Notes: a model not told the origin generated them from the sequence alone. Counted from the first letter of the stretch, positions 8,484-17,273 are shown. The stretch is DNA of 64,000 nucleotides from Chloroflexota bacterium (GCA_013112715.1 JABFGB010000026.1:1-64000), one strand, 5' to 3'. Numbers and translations: made by a program.

Positions 8484-9155
8484 CTACAAAACCATTGCCG
8501 CAACAAGACCATCCCCAACCGGGATGATGGTTGAAAGTAGACGTTTATCCGCCGCGACTCGGCGATTAAACGCATCAATATGTTTCGCACCATTGGCACG
8601 ATGTGGGTCGGGGACTTTGGCGACGATATTGCCATGTTGAAAGGCATTATGCGCGGTAATCAGCCCGCCCTTACGTACATGGTTAATCGCCCAATCCAAA
8701 TACACCTCATAACCTTCTTTGTCGGCGTCAATAAAAACGAGGTCAAAAGGGCCATAAAGGGTCTTTAGGTTTTGGGTGGCGTCCCCAACCAGAATATCTA
8801 CTTTATGGCTGACCCCATTGGCATCCAGATTTTCACGGGCGATGTTGGCATGTTTGGGGTCTAATTCGAGTGTAATCAGCTTCCCGTCATCAGGCAGACC
8901 GCGTGCAATCCATGTGGCGCTGTAGCCTGCCAATGTGCCAATTTCAACTACCTGTTTGGCTTGAATCAGGCGGGTGAGGAACATCAACATCCAGCCTTCT
9001 TCGGCGCGTAAATCAATCTGAGGTAGCCCTTGAGTAGTCGTTTTTTCGCTAATTTGACGCTGGGCATCCGTTTCATCTACATACAACTCTACAATATATT
9101 GTGATAGGGCATCTTGGATTTCAGGTTCAAAGACCAAATGGGGACGATGGGGCAT
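8484..9155 (-). CDS. SAM-dependent O-methyltransferase
   Basis: Class I methyltransferase of the caffeoyl-CoA/catechol O-methyltransferase type (Methyltransf_24/3). The SAM-binding loop EIGTLAGYS is at residues 71-79, the acidic strand-2 end at TLELDP, and the metal-binding FIDADKEGY at about 141-149. The substrate cannot be read from sequence; phenolics, polyketides or small diols are family possibilities. The frame extends to a TTG at 9173, but GAGGAG lies between that TTG and the ATG at 9155, so the ATG is the start (223 residues). It begins 14 bases after the small zinc-ribbon gene. Confidence 0.88.
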   Translation of the reverse strand: MPHRPHLVFEPEIQDALSQYIVELYVDETDAQRQISEKTTTQGLPQIDLRAEEGWMLMFLTRLIQAKQVVEIGTLAGYSATWIARGLPDDGKLITLELDPKHANIARENLDANGVSHKVDILVGDATQNLKTLYGPFDLVFIDADKEGYEVYLDWAINHVRKGGLITAHNAFQHGNIVAKVPDPHRANGAKHIDAFNRRVAADKRLLSTIIPVGDGLVAAMVL

Positions 9156-9169
9156 GATGTTTTGGCTCC

Positions 9170-9418
9170 TCAACTAATCCAATCACGGTTGGCAACATCC
9201 CAATTTCGATGACGATAGGCCCGTTTACATTCGATACAGACAAGGGCACTATCGAGCCGACGATCCGTCCGCCAGCGGAAACGGACAGTCGCCAGATGAT
9301 GGGAGCAGGTGGGACGATAACAGACCGGGCAATAATCACCTTTTTCAAGACCGGAATCAGTAACGGCCCGCTGCTCTTCCGGACGGGACTGGCATACATG
9401 ACAATAGGGAACGGACAT
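9170..9418 (-). CDS. Small zinc-ribbon protein
   Basis: An 82-residue protein with several metal-binding pairs: C6xxC9, C30xxC33, C38 with H40 and H41, and C61xxC64. It could bind two zinc ions. There is no TM helix or signal peptide, and the chain is rich in Arg and aromatic residues. AAGGAG lies 12 bases before the ATG. It is directly upstream of the O-methyltransferase and likely cotranscribed. No family is recognised; a nucleic-acid or protein-interaction role is only a guess. Confidence 0.7.
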   Translation of the reverse strand: MSVPYCHVCQSRPEEQRAVTDSGLEKGDYCPVCYRPTCSHHLATVRFRWRTDRRLDSALVCIECKRAYRHRNWDVANRDWIS

Positions 9419-9510
9419 CGGCTAAGTTTCTCCTTTACAGCGCCCCGCATTATAGCATTTTTTGGGCGATTGAATACGATTAACCCAATGTTGTATCCCA
9501 TGACTACGTA

Positions 9511-9539
9511 TTGACTTGCTATCCCCCCTCCGTTACAAT
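9511..9539 (+). promoter_or_regulatory. Promoter of rplY
   Basis: TTGACT (9511-9516) and TACAAT (9534-9539) with a 17-base spacer. The transcript would have an untranslated leader of about 155 bases before the rplY ATG at 9703; I could not fold a named leader element in it. Confidence 0.65.
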
Positions 9540-9702
9540 CGGCACGCCGCAAAAGCAGTCAGGCAAACCATTTCAAAATCATTATGCCTGTCATCAGAAG
9601 CATCTTAATTGAATACAACAGTACGGCTCTGAACTGATCCACCAACCTCGCCAAAAGAGGATAGTCAGTGATAAGAGCTTTTGGTTGAGGAGTTCAACGA
9701 AA

Positions 9703-10353
9703 ATGAGTGAAGCAGTCGTCCTACAAGCACAACCCCGTGAAGTGATTGGCAAGCAGGTCAAACAACTGCGTGCCGTTGGTCAAATCCCCGGTGTTATCTA
9801 TGGCCCAAGCCAAAACCCGGTCCACATTATGATGGATTGGCCCCAACTCCGTGCAGTCCTTATTCGTGCGGGGGGAACAAACTTGGTTGATGTCAAAGTT
9901 CAAGATCAGACCTACACCACCCTCATCCGCGTGGTAGACCGTCATCCCGTGCGCCGCGATGTGTTGCATGTGGATTTCTATGCAGTAAATCTAAACGAGA
10001 CCATTATCAGCAACATTCCGATTGAATTGATTAATGTAGAAAGCACGCAATTGCGCCTGCGAGGGCAAGTTGTCCAAGAAGCCCCAACGATTGAGGTTGA
10101 GTCGCTTCCCTCTGATATTCCAAGCAAAGTGATCGTGGATGTGTCGGTGCTCAAGGCTATCGGTGACATGATCCATGTCTCGGATTTGCCCGCCCTTGAA
10201 AAAGTGACCTACGCCAGCGACCCCCACATGGTTGTGGTGCGCTCGGTCTACGAGGGTGTTGATACTGAAGCCGAAGAGGTTACCACTACGGATAGCGGCC
10301 CTGCCGAACCGGAACGCATTACCCGTAAGAAGGAAGATTTCGAAGAAGAATAA
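9703..10353 (+). CDS. rplY: 50S ribosomal protein L25 (general stress protein Ctc form)
   Basis: Binds 5S rRNA in the large subunit. At 216 residues it is the long CTC form, with an N-terminal L25 domain (about 1-95, including GQIPGVIYG and the HVDFYAVN segment) and a C-terminal TL5-type beta domain. It finishes with an acidic tail rich in Glu. The frame could begin at a TTG at 9685, but GAGGAG lies between it and the ATG at 9703, so the ATG is chosen. It is monocistronic, followed by a hairpin. Confidence 0.95.
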   Translation: MSEAVVLQAQPREVIGKQVKQLRAVGQIPGVIYGPSQNPVHIMMDWPQLRAVLIRAGGTNLVDVKVQDQTYTTLIRVVDRHPVRRDVLHVDFYAVNLNETIISNIPIELINVESTQLRLRGQVVQEAPTIEVESLPSDIPSKVIVDVSVLKAIGDMIHVSDLPALEKVTYASDPHMVVVRSVYEGVDTEAEEVTTTDSGPAEPERITRKKEDFEEE

Positions 10354-10397
10354 TTCCGCAATCGGGTATGTTGCCCCGATGCAAATTATCAAATTCC

Positions 10398-10428
10398 CGG
10401 ACTGTCAGCAATGGCAGTCCGTTTAGTT
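10398..10428 (+). terminator. Probable terminator of rplY
   Basis: CGGACTG and CAGTCCG (10398-10421) form a 7-bp stem, followed by TTTAGTTT. A second small stem, ATCGGG/CCCGAT, lies just upstream at about 10361-10380. The T-run is imperfect. Confidence 0.45.
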
Positions 10429-10515
10429 TCTGTCATCCAATGGTCAGGCGTCTGGCGATTTGGCGGGTAAAATAAACAGACTAAAAGATAATCAACCCAT
10501 TGTCAGTTGAGGATT

Positions 10516-12528
10516 ATGGATAGGTTAAACAGCGTTACCTTTTTTCAATTTACCAACGAAATTCTTTCTACAGCTATTGTCATCATCACCGCCTCGATGC
10601 TGTTATACAACATTACGCGCCATGTCAGAGATCGGGTGACTCGTGCCTCTAGTATTCTGCTGGGGTGTGTCACCATTTCTTATATTGGCGATGTTTTTAT
10701 CGCGCTGGAACCGAGCAAGCCACAGGCCCTTGAAAACTGGTTTCGATTCCAGTGGATCGGGTTGGCGATAATTCCAGCCGCCATGTTCCATCTCTCGGAT
10801 GCACTGTTGGCTACGACGGGACGAATTTCACGCGGACGCCGTCGTCGAGCCTCACGGCTACTCTATGTTGTCGGAGCGGTTTTTGCTTTGGCATCTTTAT
10901 TTACCGATACCATCGTCAAATCGTTAGTTGAAAAACCCACGTGGCATATGAAGCCGGGTAGTCTCTTCCTTATCTATACAGCGTATTTTCTAGTGGCGGT
11001 TAGCTTTGCGGTGTTTAATGTTGTGCGGGCACGCCGTCGCTGTCTGACTACACATACCCGCCGCCGGATGACCTATTTGTTGGCCGCGTTTACCACTCCG
11101 GCATGGGGCCTTTATCCCTACTCCCTGTTGCTGTCTATATTTTTTGATGATGTGGGCACCCTTTCCAATGCATGGATATGGCTTGTCTTTAACATTGCTA
11201 ATGTGGCGGTGTTGGCGATGCTGGCGTTTATGGCCTATCCGCTGTCGTTTTTTGGAACCCATCAGCCCGATCGCGTGGTTAAGGCCGAACTCCTCGAATT
11301 TATGCTGCGCGGACCTGTCACGGGCACGGTGGTGCTGGCTGCCATCCAAATATTCGCGGAAGCCACCAGCGTTTTGGGGATAGAGGGTCAGCAGTTTATC
11401 TCATTTGCTGCGGTCACGGTGGTCTTGTGTATGCAGTGGATGTTCACGTTGATTATGCCGCGTTTAGAGGGCTGGCTGGTTTATACCCATGACCAAGAGC
11501 AGGCAAGACGATTGCAAACCATTAGCGAGCGATTGTTGACACGGGCTGACGCTGCCCAACTGCACGAAGCAATCCTTGCGGCGGTATGTGACCAATTACG
11601 GGTCCCAACTGCGTTTGTAGCATCTATTGGCGAATGGGGTGCCCATTTGGAACAGGTGGTAGGTCGCATCCCTGAGGAAGACCGTGCCGCCACCGAAGAA
11701 ATATTGACGAATGGATTTTCAAATGGCAACGACCATAACCCATTGCCTGATGGACTCAAGCGCTCTGGCCGATACTTTAGTTGGCGATCATTTTGGCTAG
11801 TTCCCCTCTACAGCAAGGAAGGCAAAGAAAATACCCTCATGGGAATTATGGGTATTTGGGGACGCACCGCCGAACCTAATTTGAATGCCGAGGAAGAGGA
11901 TACGTTGAATGCGCTTGTGCAGCGTTCGATACAGGTACTCATGGATGAACGCCTGCAACGGCGTATTTTCTCGACGCTAGGCGAACTGATTCCGGTTAGC
12001 AGCACGACCCTTCAAAGAACCAACGTCAGTACCTTTGGGCAAGTTTCTATCAAACCAGAAAAGGTTGAGGTTGAGCAAAACAAGCTCACGGACAGCCCTG
12101 AGTTTATTGACTTGGTGCGAGATGCGCTGCGTGATTATTGGGGCGGGCCAAAACTGGCCGAAAGTAAACTCTTGGAACTGGGCATTGTCGATCATGTTGC
12201 CAAAACCGATGGCAACCGCGTTCATGCCCTACGGCGGGTATTGGTGGATGCGATTGAACGACTGCGGCCAGAGGGACAGCAAAACCTAACCAAAGCCGAA
12301 TGGATTTTATACAACATTCTTGAAATGCGTTTCATTCAAGGGCGGCGTGTGCGCGATGTGGCACTGCGCTTGGCGATGAGCAATGCTGACTTTTATCGTA
12401 AGCAGCGAGTGGCAATCGAGGAAGTGGCCCGTATCATCGCGGAAACAGAACAACGCCTTTTGGAAACAAACCAAGCTCAATCGCAAGCTGATTCTAACGA
12501 TTCGACGCTCGTCCCTGCCGATGCTTAA
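10516..12528 (+). CDS. Multi-TM sensor with GAF domain and HTH-like C-terminus, no kinase domain
   Basis: A 670-residue membrane protein. Residues 1-320 hold about nine hydrophobic helices, the first seven spaced as in the 7TM N-terminus of some histidine kinases. A GAF-like domain follows (about 345-490). The C-terminal helical domain (about 525-640) contains ILYNILEMRFIQGRRVRDVA and RLAMSNADFYRKQRVAIEE, resembling sigma-70 region 4 or a LuxR-like HTH. No H-box, N-box or ATPase motif is present, so it is not a histidine kinase. The real start is the ATG after GAGG, not the TTG at 10507. It lies 112 bases upstream of a response-regulator gene, suggesting a shared signalling role. Membrane-bound transcription regulator is an inference. 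Confidence 0.75.
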   Translation: MDRLNSVTFFQFTNEILSTAIVIITASMLLYNITRHVRDRVTRASSILLGCVTISYIGDVFIALEPSKPQALENWFRFQWIGLAIIPAAMFHLSDALLATTGRISRGRRRRASRLLYVVGAVFALASLFTDTIVKSLVEKPTWHMKPGSLFLIYTAYFLVAVSFAVFNVVRARRRCLTTHTRRRMTYLLAAFTTPAWGLYPYSLLLSIFFDDVGTLSNAWIWLVFNIANVAVLAMLAFMAYPLSFFGTHQPDRVVKAELLEFMLRGPVTGTVVLAAIQIFAEATSVLGIEGQQFISFAAVTVVLCMQWMFTLIMPRLEGWLVYTHDQEQARRLQTISERLLTRADAAQLHEAILAAVCDQLRVPTAFVASIGEWGAHLEQVVGRIPEEDRAATEEILTNGFSNGNDHNPLPDGLKRSGRYFSWRSFWLVPLYSKEGKENTLMGIMGIWGRTAEPNLNAEEEDTLNALVQRSIQVLMDERLQRRIFSTLGELIPVSSTTLQRTNVSTFGQVSIKPEKVEVEQNKLTDSPEFIDLVRDALRDYWGGPKLAESKLLELGIVDHVAKTDGNRVHALRRVLVDAIERLRPEGQQNLTKAEWILYNILEMRFIQGRRVRDVALRLAMSNADFYRKQRVAIEEVARIIAETEQRLLETNQAQSQADSNDSTLVPADA

Positions 12529-12640
12529 CGATTTTCTAACTTGTACTTGCGTTGATTGTTAATAGTATGGTAGAGTGAGAAAAAAGTTTGTATGTGCTTT
12601 CTAGTGACCCAATATTTGCCTGCCTATAAGGGGTTATGGA

Positions 12641-13327
12641 ATGTCGGAAAAAATTCTGGTTATAGACGATGAAGAAACCACCGTCCAACTCATTAGTATT
12701 CTGTTGGAGCGCCGGGGGTATGAAGTCATTAAGGCGTATCGGGCAGAAGATGGCTTGCGCAAAGCCTATCGCAATCATCCTGATCTTGTTTTGTTAGATA
12801 TTATGATGCCCAATATGGACGGGTGGGAGGTTTGTCGGCGGCTGCGGGAACTTTCCGATGTGCCAATCATTTTCCTCACAGCACGCAGCGAAATCAAAGA
12901 TGTGGTCAAAGGTTTGGAAATGGGCGCCGATGATTACATTGTCAAACCCTATGACAATGATGAACTGGTCGCACGGGTCAAAGCACATCTGCGCCGCACA
13001 CCAACGCCGACGGTTTCTGAAGAACTGGTGTTTGACGGGGGCAATTTCCGCATCAATTTCCTTAACCGCGAGGTAAAGGTCAACGATAAACTCGTCCATC
13101 TCACCCCCAAAGAGTTCAAACTTTTGGGAGTTTTGGTACGCAACGCAGGCCGTGTCATTTCACGCACCGATCTTGTCAAAGAGGCGTGGGGGCCAGAATA
13201 TGCCGACGCTACGGATAGTCTGAAATTATATATTCACTATCTCCGCCAAAAAATCGAGCCAGATGCGATGAACCCAATTTATATTCTCACCTCACGCGGG
13301 GTGGGTTATCGTTTTGCCAACCGCTAA
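12641..13327 (+). CDS. OmpR/PhoB-family response regulator
   Basis: A 228-residue DNA-binding response regulator. The receiver domain (1-120) has the acidic pair D9-D10, the phospho-acceptor Asp53 in LLDIMMPN, and the conserved Thr and Lys (LTARSE, IVKPYD). The C-terminal winged helix (about 130-225) has the LTPKEFKLL and SRGVGYRF signatures. It resembles the SrrA/ResD/MtrA group, with KILVIDDEE at the start. No histidine kinase is adjacent; its neighbour is the kinase-less membrane sensor. A strong terminator follows. Regulon unknown. Confidence 0.93.
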   Translation: MSEKILVIDDEETTVQLISILLERRGYEVIKAYRAEDGLRKAYRNHPDLVLLDIMMPNMDGWEVCRRLRELSDVPIIFLTARSEIKDVVKGLEMGADDYIVKPYDNDELVARVKAHLRRTPTPTVSEELVFDGGNFRINFLNREVKVNDKLVHLTPKEFKLLGVLVRNAGRVISRTDLVKEAWGPEYADATDSLKLYIHYLRQKIEPDAMNPIYILTSRGVGYRFANR

Positions 13328-13350
13328 ATCTCGGCTTTTATGAACCTCAC

Positions 13351-13387
13351 AAAACAGAGTAGAGTGTGACATTCTACTCTGTTTTTT
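13351..13387 (+). terminator. Rho-independent terminator after the response regulator
   Basis: A perfect 13-bp stem, AAAACAGAGTAGA with TCTACTCTGTTTT, has a 9-base loop and runs into TTTTTT. It separates the signalling pair from the cellobiose locus. Confidence 0.9.
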
Positions 13388-13428
13388 ATGCCATCTGTCA
13401 CCATCGGCTCGTTCTGAAAATCACAAAT

Positions 13429-13456
13429 TTGACAACCTAAAAAATCGGGATATGAT
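13429..13456 (+). promoter_or_regulatory. Promoter of the celR-like repressor gene
   Basis: A consensus TTGACA (13429-13434) and TATGAT (13451-13456) are separated by 16 bases. The predicted transcription start falls just before the TGGGAGCGCTCCCA operator, so a bound repressor would block its own promoter. Confidence 0.7.
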
Positions 13457-13467
13457 TAAAATAAGTT

Positions 13468-13481
13468 TGGGAGCGCTCCCA
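13468..13481 (+). promoter_or_regulatory. LacI-family operator O1 (TGGGAGCGCTCCCA)
   Basis: A perfect 14-bp palindrome about 12 bases after the -10 box. It is identical to the operator published for the cellobiose repressors CelR (Thermobifida) and CebR (Streptomyces). A second copy lies before the binding-protein gene. Confidence 0.9.
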
Positions 13482-13539
13482 TAAATATTTATTCAATTGG
13501 GGAGCGACATTCAACTAATTTTTCTTGGCGTGAATTGTT

Positions 13540-14574
13540 ATGAGCACTGATTTTGACAACGGCATCACTGATTTAAACCTAGAGGATATTGCACGCCTCA
13601 GTGGTGTTTCCCGTTCAACTGTTTCAAGGGTGGTCAATCACCATCCCAATGTCAGTGAAATCACTCGCCGCAAGGTGTTGGAAATTATTGAACGCTATAA
13701 TTTCAAACCCCATCCCGCCGCACGCGCCCTAGCCTCCCAACGTGCCAACATCATCGGAATTCTGATCCCTCACATTGTCAGTGACCTGTTTACAGACCCA
13801 TTTTTTTCCATCCTGTTGCAAGGCATTACTACCGCCGCCAATTCTGTGAATTACAGCCCCGTCCTGTGGCTAACGAGTGCCAACGTGGATGAGAGCGCTT
13901 TCTACGATCAGGTGTTTAATGATCGCCTTGCCGATGGCATGATTGTTGCGTCCGCCACCGTAAATGCCTCATTCATCAAACGCCTTGATCAAAGGGGAAA
14001 ACCCTACATCATCATAGGTCGGCCTTTTACCGCTTATGAACAAAGCAGTTATGTGGATTCGGAGAATGAGCAGGGTGCTCGCATGATGGTTGAGCATCTT
14101 ATCAAACAGGGTCGGCGGCGCATCGGGATGATTACGGGTCGGTCAGGTCTAACATCGAGCCATGATCGTTTGCAAGGGTATATCAGCGCCCTACAACATG
14201 CCGATATTCCTATAGATATGCGTCTCATCACCCCGGCTGGGGATTATTCGGATGCGAGTGGTTATACAGGCATGAAACTACTGCTGCATCACCGAATAGA
14301 CGCGGTGTTTGCTGCAAATGATGTTATGGCCGCCAGCGCGATGCGGGCGATTAAAGAAGCGGGTCTGCGTATTCCAGAAGATATTGCCATCGGTGGTTTT
14401 GATGATATGGGGATTGCCCGTACCACTGAACCCCCATTAACCACTGTTCAACAGCCAATTACCCAACTAGGAGATTATGCGGTGCGTGGCTTGATTGACC
14501 TGCTGGAGGGCAGGGTCGAGCCACCATTTCAGCAAATGCTCCCGGTGAAATTGATCGTCCGTCAGTCGACCTAA
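13540..14574 (+). CDS. LacI-family repressor of the cello-oligosaccharide operon
   Basis: A 344-residue LacI/GalR regulator. The N-terminal HTH reads LEDIARLSGVSRSTVSRVVN, followed by a hinge helix (ARALASQRAN) and a periplasmic-binding-protein-like effector domain with the usual FDDMGIA and TTVQQP segments. The genes behind it encode a sugar ABC importer, GH8, GH1 and GH94, and its operator equals that of CelR/CebR. By analogy it should be released by cellobiose or cello-oligosaccharides. It is likely autoregulated, with an operator on each side of its own gene. Ligand is inferred, not shown. Confidence 0.92.
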   Translation: MSTDFDNGITDLNLEDIARLSGVSRSTVSRVVNHHPNVSEITRRKVLEIIERYNFKPHPAARALASQRANIIGILIPHIVSDLFTDPFFSILLQGITTAANSVNYSPVLWLTSANVDESAFYDQVFNDRLADGMIVASATVNASFIKRLDQRGKPYIIIGRPFTAYEQSSYVDSENEQGARMMVEHLIKQGRRRIGMITGRSGLTSSHDRLQGYISALQHADIPIDMRLITPAGDYSDASGYTGMKLLLHHRIDAVFAANDVMAASAMRAIKEAGLRIPEDIAIGGFDDMGIARTTEPPLTTVQQPITQLGDYAVRGLIDLLEGRVEPPFQQMLPVKLIVRQST

Positions 14575-14586
14575 TTTTGTTAGGCG

Positions 14587-14608
14587 ATGTTGGGAGCGCT
14601 CCCAACAT
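14587..14608 (+). promoter_or_regulatory. LacI-family operator O2 before the binding-protein gene
   Basis: A perfect 22-bp palindrome centred on the same TGGGAGCGCTCCCA core (14591-14604), extended by four symmetric bases on each side. It lies 12 bases after the repressor stop codon and 109 bases before the binding-protein ATG. I found no convincing -35/-10 pair between the two genes, so it may act as a roadblock or control a promoter inside the end of the repressor gene. Confidence 0.9.
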
Positions 14609-14717
14609 TTAGGAAGAATTTTTATAAGGAGGGTATTCCGCAGAATCAGAAATGAAACCTAATCAGTTCGTATTTGGCCTTAAAAATTTCGCTAGAGCCT
14701 ATAAGGAGCTAAATGTC

Positions 14718-16115
14718 ATGTCCAAGTTTTTGAAGAGGGGCCTCCCCGTATTAGTAATTGTTGCCCTGCTGGTTGTGGCGTTGCTGCCCAGTAACGATGC
14801 CAAGCCTGCCAAAGCCCAAGACCCGGTGACCATCCGGATTTTCGTCGGCGTTGGGACTGGCTATCTGCCCGAACAACAGGCCGCTCAGGTTGCGTTGGCG
14901 GATGAATGGAATGCCGCGCACGAAGACATCAAGATCGAATTTGAATTCCATGACAACGAAACCGCCCGTGACGAACTGCTGACGCAGGTCTCTGGTGGTG
15001 ATGTGCCTGCTATCGTGGGGCCAGCCGGTGTTCGTACCGTGTTTGAAGTTAGCGACCTGTGGGCCGACATTACTTCCTATATTGAACGCGATGGCGACCA
15101 ACTGAATCTGGATGACTTCGATGCCACCAGCTTCGGCCTGTATCAACTGGGTGATCGCCAAATTGCTATTCCGTTGGGTGTCTATCCTTCTTTCATCTAT
15201 GTAAACGAAACTATATTCGCCGACGCTGAAGTCGAACTGCCTCCCACCGAATACGGTGCGTGGACATATGAAGACCTGCGTGCCGCTGCGATTGCCGTCA
15301 CTCAGGACGCCAATGGTGTCTACAATGGTGAAGATGGCTTTGATCCAGCCGCTATCGAAGTTTACGGCTACTATCCGTTCTGGACCAACTTCCGCGCCAG
15401 CACCATCGGCTTCAGCCCCGATGATGCCGGTGTCCTAATTGGCGAAGACGGCACCGTGACTGCTACGTTCAATCAAGATGCTTTCCGTCAGGCTGTCAAG
15501 TTCTTCCATGACGGCATCTTTGTTGATCACTTCATCCCCAGCGCCGACGCTGAAGGCGCGATTGGCGAAGGCGTGACCAACCCCTTCACCTCCAACCGTA
15601 TTGCGATGGGCCGCAGCCACACATGGCTGTTCGGTGGGATCAAGTCCGCGATGGACGATGGCAACTTCACCGCTGATTGGAACGTCTATCCTGTACCAGT
15701 CGCCCCCAATGGCAAGACTACGGCGGCTGTTCATGCTGACACCTTCGCCATTATGGACGGGTTTGAAAACAAAGACGCGGCTTGGGAAGTTCTGAAGTGG
15801 CTCACCGCCCCTGAACAGGCCTTGGCGCTGTGCCAAGTTTACGGTTGTATGCCCGCTCGTTTGTCTGTCCGTAGCGAATGGGAATCCTACTGGCTAGAAG
15901 CCTTCCCCTTCCTGAACCTTGACGTGGTTTATGGTGCGTTGGAATATCTTGACGCCCCCAATCACGAAGGGTATATGCCCAATTACGCTCGCGCTTGGGA
16001 CGCCCTCGAAGCCTTCTGGCAGGTGGTTCGTTCCGATCCTGAGCTAGATGTGGACGCTGGTTTAGACGCGCTTAACGCCGAAGTGCAAGGCATCTTCGAC
16101 GAAGCCGCTCAATAA
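14718..16115 (+). CDS. ABC transporter sugar-binding protein (probable cello-oligosaccharide)
   Basis: Extracellular solute-binding protein of family 1, 465 residues. The N-terminal signal peptide has a basic start MSKFLKRG, a hydrophobic core to about residue 25, and a cleavage region near KPAKAQ-D (about 35). There is no lipobox Cys. The body shows the family features EVSDLWADI, AIPLGVYPSFIYVN, and the late WEVLKWLTAPE segment. An in-frame ATG at 14652 would add 22 residues before the signal peptide; AAGGAG at 14703-14708 favours 14718. Two permease genes follow. A 15-bp hairpin lies between this gene and the first permease. Substrate is inferred from the GH1/GH8/GH94 neighbours and the operator. 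Confidence 0.92.
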   Translation: MSKFLKRGLPVLVIVALLVVALLPSNDAKPAKAQDPVTIRIFVGVGTGYLPEQQAAQVALADEWNAAHEDIKIEFEFHDNETARDELLTQVSGGDVPAIVGPAGVRTVFEVSDLWADITSYIERDGDQLNLDDFDATSFGLYQLGDRQIAIPLGVYPSFIYVNETIFADAEVELPPTEYGAWTYEDLRAAAIAVTQDANGVYNGEDGFDPAAIEVYGYYPFWTNFRASTIGFSPDDAGVLIGEDGTVTATFNQDAFRQAVKFFHDGIFVDHFIPSADAEGAIGEGVTNPFTSNRIAMGRSHTWLFGGIKSAMDDGNFTADWNVYPVPVAPNGKTTAAVHADTFAIMDGFENKDAAWEVLKWLTAPEQALALCQVYGCMPARLSVRSEWESYWLEAFPFLNLDVVYGALEYLDAPNHEGYMPNYARAWDALEAFWQVVRSDPELDVDAGLDALNAEVQGIFDEAAQ

Positions 16116-16136
16116 GACGACGCCTCCTCTCACTCT

Positions 16137-16171
16137 GACTCCTTCTTCAGTGCTAAACTGGAGAAGGGGTC
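16137..16171 (+). repeat. Intergenic hairpin between binding-protein and permease genes
   Basis: A 15-bp fully paired stem (three G-T pairs) with a 5-base loop and no T-run. Such hairpins commonly stabilise the upstream binding-protein mRNA or partly stop transcription so that permeases are made in smaller amounts. Confidence 0.6.
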
Positions 16172-16208
16172 AACCCAATCATTGTTTAGGAGGATAAAGG
16201 ATTTTCCA

Positions 16209-17270
16209 ATGGCAACAGTGCAATCTGCCCCTACCACTCAAGTGCAAGCACCCGCTGTAGAAGAAAAACGTATCAAACTTACCCCGCGCCGTGCGCAAAT
16301 TCTTTGGGGATATTTTTTCTTAATTCCGTGGATCCTCGGCTTTTTCCTGTTTTTGCTTGGGCCAATGATCGCCTCACTGTATCTTTCGATGACCGACTAC
16401 AACATCCAACGACCCGGCGAGACGGATTTTATTGGCACCGAAAATTATGAAAAAATATTCTCGCTACAAGTTATTCGGGACAGTGGAGATGAAGTAAATT
16501 TCAAACCGGGCTATACCGAGGCTTTTAGGATTGGTTCCTTCCACTTTGGATCGCGGGATCATGAAGTTTGGAAGGCTATCCAAGTAACACTCACCTTTGC
16601 GATTATCTCGCTGCCTGTCAATCTGGGCCTAGCTCTGTTTTTTGCCTTGCTGACCAATACCAAAGTACCGGGGGTCAGGTTGTTCCGCACCATCTACTAC
16701 CTGCCGAGTGTTATTCCGGCGGTTGTGTCGGCCACCGTGTTTCAACAATTTTTGCGTGGACAGGATGGCTGGTTAAATGTCTACCTTCTAAGCCCATTAG
16801 GACTTGGAAAACCAGAGTGGTTGCAGGAACCTAGCCTTGCCATACCCGCTCTCACTATTATTGGGACGTGGGGGATTGGTACGACCATGCTGATGTTCCT
16901 TGCCGGGTTGCAAAATGTGCCGACTGAGTTGTACGAGGCCGCTGAGGTAGACGGGGCCAATTATTGGTCACGTTTCCGCAATGTAACGCTGCCGATGATC
17001 TCGCCCGTCATTCTCTATAATCTAGTGATTGGCTTAATCGGCACCTTCCAATATTTTGTGGTCGCGTATGTCTTAACCCCGCGTGGGGCGGGTGGCAACG
17101 ATCTTGCGATGTATTTCTATAATCTCCATCTCTATCGGGAAGCCTACGTGTTTTTTGATATGGGCTATGCCTCCGCATTGGCTTGGATCCTGTTCATTGT
17201 AGTGCTGATCGTCACGATCTTGGTCTTCCGTAGCTCAAGCCGCTGGGTCTTCTATGCGGGAGGTAAATAA
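16209..17270 (+). CDS. Sugar ABC transporter permease, MalF/UgpA type
   Basis: An inner-membrane subunit of 353 residues with six predicted TM helices. The ABC-ATPase contact (EAA) loop reads EAAEVDGA at 243-250. A periplasmic stretch of about 55 residues sits after TM1 (about 64-120). The ATG at 16209 is preceded by AAAGGA and AGGAGG; an upstream TTG at 16182 lies before the ribosome site and is not used. It is followed within 3 bases by the second permease gene. No ATP-binding protein is encoded in the locus. Confidence 0.93.
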   Translation: MATVQSAPTTQVQAPAVEEKRIKLTPRRAQILWGYFFLIPWILGFFLFLLGPMIASLYLSMTDYNIQRPGETDFIGTENYEKIFSLQVIRDSGDEVNFKPGYTEAFRIGSFHFGSRDHEVWKAIQVTLTFAIISLPVNLGLALFFALLTNTKVPGVRLFRTIYYLPSVIPAVVSATVFQQFLRGQDGWLNVYLLSPLGLGKPEWLQEPSLAIPALTIIGTWGIGTTMLMFLAGLQNVPTELYEAAEVDGANYWSRFRNVTLPMISPVILYNLVIGLIGTFQYFVVAYVLTPRGAGGNDLAMYFYNLHLYREAYVFFDMGYASALAWILFIVVLIVTILVFRSSSRWVFYAGGK

Positions 17271-17273
17271 GTA

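Noticed and set aside
10516..12528. Calling the membrane sensor a histidine kinase
   Set aside because: The N-terminus resembles the 7TM part of kinases, but there is no H-box, N-box or glycine-rich ATP lid anywhere in the protein.
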